In this document: piece by piece, positions 33,851 to 37,986 of the stretch
Layout: every line of letters begins with the position of its first letter
Position numbering within the stretch: the stretch's first letter is position 1
Assembly (NCBI RefSeq): GCF_014648555.1
Contig: NZ_BMRI01000004.1
Location: forward strand, 77,608-115,593
Direction of reading: 5' to 3'
DNA: 37,986 nt
Source: Kitasatospora griseola
Lineage (GTDB): Bacteria > Actinomycetota > Actinomycetes > Streptomycetales > Streptomycetaceae
Position numbers and translations under genes: made by a program
The notes under the pieces: generated by a model
Seen by the model: only the letters and a program-made list of their open reading frames with translations
Told to the model about the DNA's origin: nothing
The model's database searches: none

Positions 33851-34106
33851 ACCGGGCTGACCTCCCACTCCGACCGCCTGACGCCCCATCAGAACACGTC
33901 GGCCGTACCCGAGCCACCGAGAGCCGCTGCGCGGGGCGGGTCGCGACCGCGGTGGCTCCGTCGGTCCGCCCGAACGGCGGAAGCGAATCCGTCGAGTGGC
34001 CGCGAGGCGGGGCCGGGCGGCAGGCCGTGCTGTGCGAGGGATCACTGGTGCGGCCCCGGGGTGGTGGGGTAAGGGTGGGGGGCATCGACGGCGAGAGGGG
34101 TGGCGG

Positions 34107-34889
34107 GTGGACGGGCTGGTGGCGGATCTGGTGGCCGAGGGGGAGGAACTGGACTTCCTGGTCAAGGACTTGGACGAGGCCGGATGGGCGATGGAGACGC
34201 CGGCGGCGGGGTGGACGGTGGCGCATCAGGTGTCGCACCTGGCCTGGACGGACCGGTGCGCGCTGTCGTCCGCGCAGGACCCGGAGGGGTTCGCGGCCAC
34301 GGTGGAGCGGGATTTCGCGGACGGGTTCGGGCCGGTGGAGCTGGGTGCGGCGGAAGGGGTCGGCGAGGAGCCGGCCGCACTGCTGAAGCGCTGGCGGGCG
34401 GGGCGGGCGGAGGTGGCGCGGGTGCTGGCGCAGGTGCCGGCCGAGGTGCGGATGCCGTGGTTCGGGCCGCCGATGAAGGCGCGGTCGATGCTGACGGCCC
34501 GGCTGATGGAGACCTGGGCGCACGGGCAGGACGTCGCGGACGCGCTCGGCGTGGACCGCGTCCCGACCGAACGTCTGCGGCACGTCGTCCACCTGGGCGT
34601 CCGCACCGTCGGCTTCGCGTTCGCCGTCCACGGCCGGCCCGCGCCGACCACCCCCTTCCGCTTCGAACTCCGCTCCCCCACGGGACAGTTGTGGACGTGG
34701 GGCGAGGAGGACGCCGCCGACCGGGTGGCCGGCCCGGCGCTGGACTTCTGCCTGCTGATCACCCAGCGCCGTCACCTCGACGACCTCGCCCTGACCGTCG
34801 AAGGCGACACCGCCCGCGCCTGGCTGCCGTACGCCCAGGTGTTCGCGGGGCCGCCCGGTGAGGGACGCGGGCCCCTGCGCCGCGCCTGA
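34107..34889 (+). CDS. TIGR03084-type protein (maleylpyruvate isomerase/DinB-like fold)
   Basis: This 260-residue protein has an N-terminal helical bundle, GWTVAHQVSHLAWTDRCAL and MLTARLMETWAHGQDVADALG. His residues in HQVSHL and WAHGQD form the presumed metal site of the DinB/MDMPI fold. The C-terminal part, RFELRSPTGQLWTWGEEDAADRVAGPALDFCLLITQRRHLDDLAL, matches the wider family called TIGR03084. A thiol-dependent (mycothiol) transferase or isomerase is known in relatives; here it is inference. GTG 34107 is chosen over 33996, which has Arg-rich non-coding-like residues; GAGAGGGG lies about eight bases upstream. Confidence 0.85.
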   Translation: MDGLVADLVAEGEELDFLVKDLDEAGWAMETPAAGWTVAHQVSHLAWTDRCALSSAQDPEGFAATVERDFADGFGPVELGAAEGVGEEPAALLKRWRAGRAEVARVLAQVPAEVRMPWFGPPMKARSMLTARLMETWAHGQDVADALGVDRVPTERLRHVVHLGVRTVGFAFAVHGRPAPTTPFRFELRSPTGQLWTWGEEDAADRVAGPALDFCLLITQRRHLDDLALTVEGDTARAWLPYAQVFAGPPGEGRGPLRRA

Positions 34890-34901
34890 CCGCGGGGCCG
34901 G

Positions 34902-35360
34902 TCAGCGGATCTTGAGGCAGGGAGCCTGGCCGCGCATCGATGTGTAGTTGCCGGTCTCCTCGCCGTTCCCGACGCTGAGGAAGGCGACCTGGTGCGGGCC
35001 GTCGAGGCCGTAGCCGAGTTCGGTGATGCGCAGACACAGGGCCAGGGTCTGGTCGGGGGTGGTGTCAGGCGTGACGGTGACCATGACGGCGTTCTGGCCG
35101 CCCTCCTGGGCGTCCGCCGCGGGCGGGGTGTGGGAGTAGGTGCCGTGGTCGATGTGCGGCAGGCAGCGGATCTCGTCCGGCAGCGGGGCCACCCAGCCGC
35201 CCAGCCAGCTCTCGGTGGGGACGGGCGCCGCGCTGCAGGCGGGCCCGGGCCCGGCGGAGGTGGGCCCGGCGGCCTGCGGCGCGGTGGTGGTGGCGGTGCA
35301 GCCGGCGACCGCGAACGCGGCTGCGGCTGCGGCAAGGACGGTGACGAGCCGTCTGGACAT
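34902..35360 (-). CDS. Lipoprotein, tandem paralogue 1
   Basis: This 152-residue secreted lipoprotein has lipobox FAVAGC near residue 21. It contains PGPACSAAPVPTESWLGGW, LPDEIRCLPHIDHGTYSHT and TLALCLRITELGYGLDGPHQVAFLSV, and ends with a further Cys (APCLKIR). Four Cys after the lipidated one could form two disulphides. The family is unknown to me. The next gene upstream on this strand (35453-35959) is clearly related in layout, but lacks the final residues. ATG 35360 has GGAGGAG upstream. The 92-base gap has a conserved CACCGTACCG element and a LacI-like site. Confidence 0.75.
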   Translation of the reverse strand: MSRRLVTVLAAAAAAFAVAGCTATTTAPQAAGPTSAGPGPACSAAPVPTESWLGGWVAPLPDEIRCLPHIDHGTYSHTPPAADAQEGGQNAVMVTVTPDTTPDQTLALCLRITELGYGLDGPHQVAFLSVGNGEETGNYTSMRGQAPCLKIR

Positions 35361-35382
35361 GATCTCCTCCTGGTTCGGGCAT

Positions 35383-35411
35383 CACCGTACCGACCTTGGC
35401 AAACGCTTTCC
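35383..35411 (-). promoter_or_regulatory. Promoter element and LacI-like site for lipoprotein 1
   Basis: On the minus strand CGGTACGGTG (35392-35383) lies 22 bases before the ATG, and the same element precedes the paralogue at 35990-35981 at the same distance; TACGGT may be the -10. GGAAAGCGTTTGCC (35411-35398) next to it resembles LacI/GalR-family or cre-type operators. Confidence 0.4.
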
Positions 35412-35452
35412 GCACGCGCCCGCAGGGCCGTCGGCAGGAAGGGTGGAAGCCG

Positions 35453-35959
35453 CTACGGCAGGGCCGGTCGGAGGGTCGACCGGTCCCCGTCGAAGCAGGC
35501 GGGGTCGCCGCCGGGCTCCGACACGTAGTGGCCCGCCCCGCTGACGGCCAGCAGGGTGATGTCGTGCGAACCGCCGAGGCCGTACCCGAGGTCGGTGAGG
35601 CGGTGGCACAGGGCCCGGGCCTGGTCGGGAGTGGTGCCGTCCGCCACGCGGACCTCGACGGCGTTCCACTCCTTGCCGTCGACGACCATCTCGCCCGCCA
35701 TGTGGGCGAGGGTGCCGTCGGCCACGTGCGGCAGGCAGCGGATCTCCTCCGGGAGCGGGCCCCGCCAGCTGCCCGCCCAGCTGCCCTCCATGCTCACGGT
35801 GGGGCTGGGCGCCGCGCTGCAGGCGGGCCCTGGGCCGGCGGTGTCGGCCGGGGCGGCGTGCGCGGTCGGCCCGGTCGCCGGGCCCGGGTGGCCGGTGGTG
35901 GTGCAGCCGGCGGCGGCGAGGGCGGCCACGGCGAGGGCCACGGCGAGGCGTCTGGACAT
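35453..35959 (-). CDS. Lipoprotein, tandem paralogue 2
   Basis: This 168-residue lipoprotein has lipobox LAAAGC near residue 19. It shares with its neighbour the order PGPACSAAPSPT, LPEEIRCLPHVADGTLAHM, ALCHRLTDLGYGLGGSHDITLLAVSG and a late Cys (DPACFDGD). It differs in the loop after the lipidated Cys and in the C-terminus. Same orientation and similar promoters point to a tandem duplication followed by divergence. The frame runs to 35983, but ATG 35959 gives a proper signal peptide and has AGGGGG four bases upstream. Function unknown; it lies just downstream of dnaE2 but has its own promoter element. Confidence 0.75.
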   Translation of the reverse strand: MSRRLAVALAVAALAAAGCTTTGHPGPATGPTAHAAPADTAGPGPACSAAPSPTVSMEGSWAGSWRGPLPEEIRCLPHVADGTLAHMAGEMVVDGKEWNAVEVRVADGTTPDQARALCHRLTDLGYGLGGSHDITLLAVSGAGHYVSEPGGDPACFDGDRSTLRPALP

Positions 35960-35980
35960 GCTCCCCCTTGATCGAGGCCA

Positions 35981-35990
35981 CACCGTACCG
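35981..35990 (-). promoter_or_regulatory. Conserved promoter element of lipoprotein 2
   Basis: CGGTACGGTG on the minus strand, 21 bases before the ATG, is identical to the element before lipoprotein 1. TACGGT is a plausible -10; no -35 was identified. Confidence 0.4.
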
Positions 35991-36025
35991 TCCGCCGCGG
36001 GCCGCGCGACGAGAATTTCGTGGCG

Positions 36026-37986
36026 TCAGATCCCCAGCCGCAGCGGCGCGATCCGGGTGGCGATCAGGTTCGTCGCGCCGTGGGTGCGTTCGACGGTGCC
36101 GTGGACGAGCAGGCCGGCGCGTTCCAGGACGGTGCGGCGGTGGGCCTCCCAGACGGGGCGGTTGCAGATGACGTTGATCAGGCCGGTCTCGTCCTCCAGG
36201 CTGAGGAAGAGGACGCCGCCCGCGGTGGGCGGGCGTTGGCGGTGGGTGACCAGGGCGCCGACCACGACGGGGGTGCCGGGCGGGACGTGCCGGAGCTGCG
36301 CGGCGGTGACGGCGCCGGACCGGTGCAGGGCCTCGCGCAGGTGCTGGACGGGGTGGCTGGTGGCTGAGCTTCCGGTGGCCCACAGGTCGGCGATGGTCTC
36401 CTCGATCGGGGTCATCGCGGGCAGCGGCGGTGCCTCGGCGCCGGGGAGGGTGCCGGGCAGCGAGTCGGGGTCGGTGGCGGCGTACAGGCCGGCCGACCAG
36501 AGGGCCTGACGGCGGCTCAGTCCGAAGCAGGAGAACGCGCCGGCGGTGGCGAGGGCCTCCATCAGGGGCCGGGGCAGCGCGGTGCGGCGGGCGAAGTCCT
36601 CCAGGTCGGCGTAGGGGCGCCCGGCGGCGATGGTCTCGGCCTGGGCCCGGCCGAGGCCGCGCACCGAGGTGAGGCCCAGCCGGATCGCGGCCTGCGGCGT
36701 CCCGGCGGTGAGGGGGTGCGGGTAGGACGGGTGCCGCCCGGGTTCCAGCGTCGGCCCCGGGTCGCTGACCGCGACGTCCACGGCGCGCACCCGTACGCCG
36801 TGCCGGCGGACGTCGGTGATCAGGCTGAGCGGGGAGTAGAAGCCCATCGGCTGGTTGGCGAGCAGCGCGCAGGTGAACGCCGCCGGGTGGTGGTACTTGA
36901 GCCAGGCGCTGGCCCACACCAGGTAGGCGAAGCTGATCGCGTGCGACTCGGGGAAGCCGTAGCTGGAGAACGCCTCGATCTTGGTGTAGACGTCCTCGGC
37001 GGTCTCCGCGGGGATGCCGCGTTCGGCCATGCCCTCCAGCAGACGGGTGCGCAGCACGGCGACCCGTTCCAGCGAGCGTTTGGCACCCATCGCCTGGCGC
37101 AGCCGGTCGGCCTCGTCGGGGCTGAACCCGGCGCAGTCGATGGCGAGTTGCATCATCTGTTCCTGGAACAGCGGGACGCCGAGGGTTTTGGCGAGGGCGC
37201 GTTCCATGCTGGGGTGCGGGATCTCGACGGGTTCGACGCCGTCGCGGCGGCGCAGGTAGGGGTGGACGGAGCCGCCCTGGATCGGGCCGGGGCGGATCAG
37301 CGCGACCTCGACCACCAGGTCGTAGAAGTGCTTCGGCTTGAGCCGGGGCAGGGTGGCCATCTGGGCGCGCGACTCGACCTGGAAGACGCCGACGGTGTCG
37401 GCCCGGCAGAGCATCTCGTAGACCTTGGGGTCGTGTTGGGGGATGCTCGCGAGGTCGAGCCGCTCGCCGTAGTGCTGTTCGATCAGGTCGCAGGCGTCGT
37501 GCAGGGCGGCGAGCATGCCGAGGCCGAGCAGGTCGATCTTGACCAGTCCGGCGCCGGCGGTGGAGTCCTTGTCCCACTGCAGGACGGAGCGGCCGGGCAT
37601 CCGGGCCCATTCGGTGGGGCAGATCTCCCCGACAGGCTCCCGGGTGAGCACCATGCCGCCCGAGTGGATGCCCAAGTGGCGCGGCAGGCCGTGGAGTTGG
37701 CTGCCGAGGTCGAGGACGTCGGCGGGGATGACGGCGTCGTCCTGGACGGTGCCGTGGAACTCGACCTGCCGGGTGAAGGCGTCCACCTGCTCGGCGGGGT
37801 AGCCGAGCGCCCGGGCGGCGTCGCGCAGGGCGAGCCGGGGTCGGTAGGTGATGACGTTGGCGACCTGGGCGGCGTGGGCGCGGCCGTAGCGCCCGTACAC
37901 GTACTGGATGACCTCCTCGCGGCGGCGGTTCTCGATGTCCAGGTCGATGTCGGGCGGCCCGTCGCGGGCCACGCTGAGGAAGCGTT
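36026..37986 (-). CDS. dnaE2: Error-prone DNA polymerase III alpha subunit DnaE2, C-terminal part
   Basis: About 650 residues of a C-family DNA polymerase are visible; the gene continues beyond the window. PPDIDLDIENRRREEVIQYVYGRYG carries the two catalytic Asp of the PDIDLD motif. RHLGIHSGGMVL, KIDLLGLGMLAAL, GVFQVESRAQMATLPRLKP, ALIRPGPIQGGSVHPYLRRR and PLFQEQMMQLAIDCAGFSPDEADRLRQAMGAKRS follow in DnaE order. The C-terminal helix-hairpin-helix (LTSVRGLGRAQAETI) and OB-fold (VVVGALVTHRQRPPTAGGVLFLSLEDETGLINVI) complete it. HPYLRRRDG and the short C-terminus fit DnaE2, the SOS-mutagenesis polymerase that works with ImuA/ImuB, rather than replicative DnaE1. Those partners are not in the window. 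Confidence 0.92.
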   Translation of the reverse strand, partial: RFLSVARDGPPDIDLDIENRRREEVIQYVYGRYGRAHAAQVANVITYRPRLALRDAARALGYPAEQVDAFTRQVEFHGTVQDDAVIPADVLDLGSQLHGLPRHLGIHSGGMVLTREPVGEICPTEWARMPGRSVLQWDKDSTAGAGLVKIDLLGLGMLAALHDACDLIEQHYGERLDLASIPQHDPKVYEMLCRADTVGVFQVESRAQMATLPRLKPKHFYDLVVEVALIRPGPIQGGSVHPYLRRRDGVEPVEIPHPSMERALAKTLGVPLFQEQMMQLAIDCAGFSPDEADRLRQAMGAKRSLERVAVLRTRLLEGMAERGIPAETAEDVYTKIEAFSSYGFPESHAISFAYLVWASAWLKYHHPAAFTCALLANQPMGFYSPLSLITDVRRHGVRVRAVDVAVSDPGPTLEPGRHPSYPHPLTAGTPQAAIRLGLTSVRGLGRAQAETIAAGRPYADLEDFARRTALPRPLMEALATAGAFSCFGLSRRQALWSAGLYAATDPDSLPGTLPGAEAPPLPAMTPIEETIADLWATGSSATSHPVQHLREALHRSGAVTAAQLRHVPPGTPVVVGALVTHRQRPPTAGGVLFLSLEDETGLINVICNRPVWEAHRRTVLERAGLLVHGTVERTHGATNLIATRIAPLRLGI

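Noticed and set aside
33851..34106. Possible small gene in the gap between the SDR-like and TIGR03084-type genes
   Set aside because: Frames there give Arg/Gly-rich peptides without a ribosome site or GC3 pattern.

Overview
The window reads as chromosome of a high-GC actinomycete, most likely a streptomycete (Streptomyces or Kitasatospora). The signs are very high third-position GC, many GTG starts, GTGA/ATGA translational overlaps, GGAGG-type ribosome sites, and typical streptomycete families: TetR, MarR and ECF regulators, Lipoprotein_15 proteins, DnaE2 and a type III PKS. No rRNA, tRNA, CRISPR array, transposase, integrase or phage gene was found. The first gene (GH13) and the last (dnaE2) run off the ends.

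Layout. 1-3.4 kb: GH13 tail, back-to-back remnants of an ArsR regulator and an MFS transporter, a divergent hydroxymethylbilane synthase paralogue, and an SDR. 3.4-11.5 kb: GNAT, UbiA prenyltransferase, a Ser/Thr kinase with an N-terminal membrane domain, then a coupled type III PKS / methyltransferase / flavoprotein operon resembling srsABC (phenolic lipids). A convergent cytochrome P450 has an apparent one-base frameshift; a Nudix protein without its Nudix box follows. 11.5-16.9 kb: DrrAB-like ABC exporter, a lipoprotein with a long low-complexity tail coupled to a histidine-bearing five-helix membrane protein, and catalase.

17-22.6 kb looks like one catabolic regulon. An aminoglycoside-phosphotransferase-like kinase and an ACAD11-like acyl-CoA dehydrogenase converge on a three-gene operon (SDR, SDR, quinone-oxidoreductase-like), with a TetR gene divergent from it. 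Both operons carry the same 19-bp operator in the same position within a TTGACA-N17 promoter. The gene set resembles the kinase/dehydrogenase route for 4-hydroxyacyl-CoA (lva pathway, ACAD10/11).

22.7-38 kb: an iron-box-controlled HugZ/DUF2470 protein, VOC protein, an intergenic 35-bp repeat pair, a ferredoxin-reductase-type flavoprotein, DUF1876, an ECF sigma/anti-sigma pair beside a second Lipoprotein_15 protein, thioredoxin and pirin. Then come a beta-propeller protein, a MarR/DODA-dioxygenase divergent pair with two perfect palindromes (probable quinone/phenol stress control), several small metabolic genes, tandem paralogous lipoproteins with a conserved promoter element, and dnaE2.

The strongest candidates for something new are the TetR/4-hydroxyacyl-CoA regulon, the lipoprotein/multi-histidine membrane protein pair, and the type III PKS neighbourhood.
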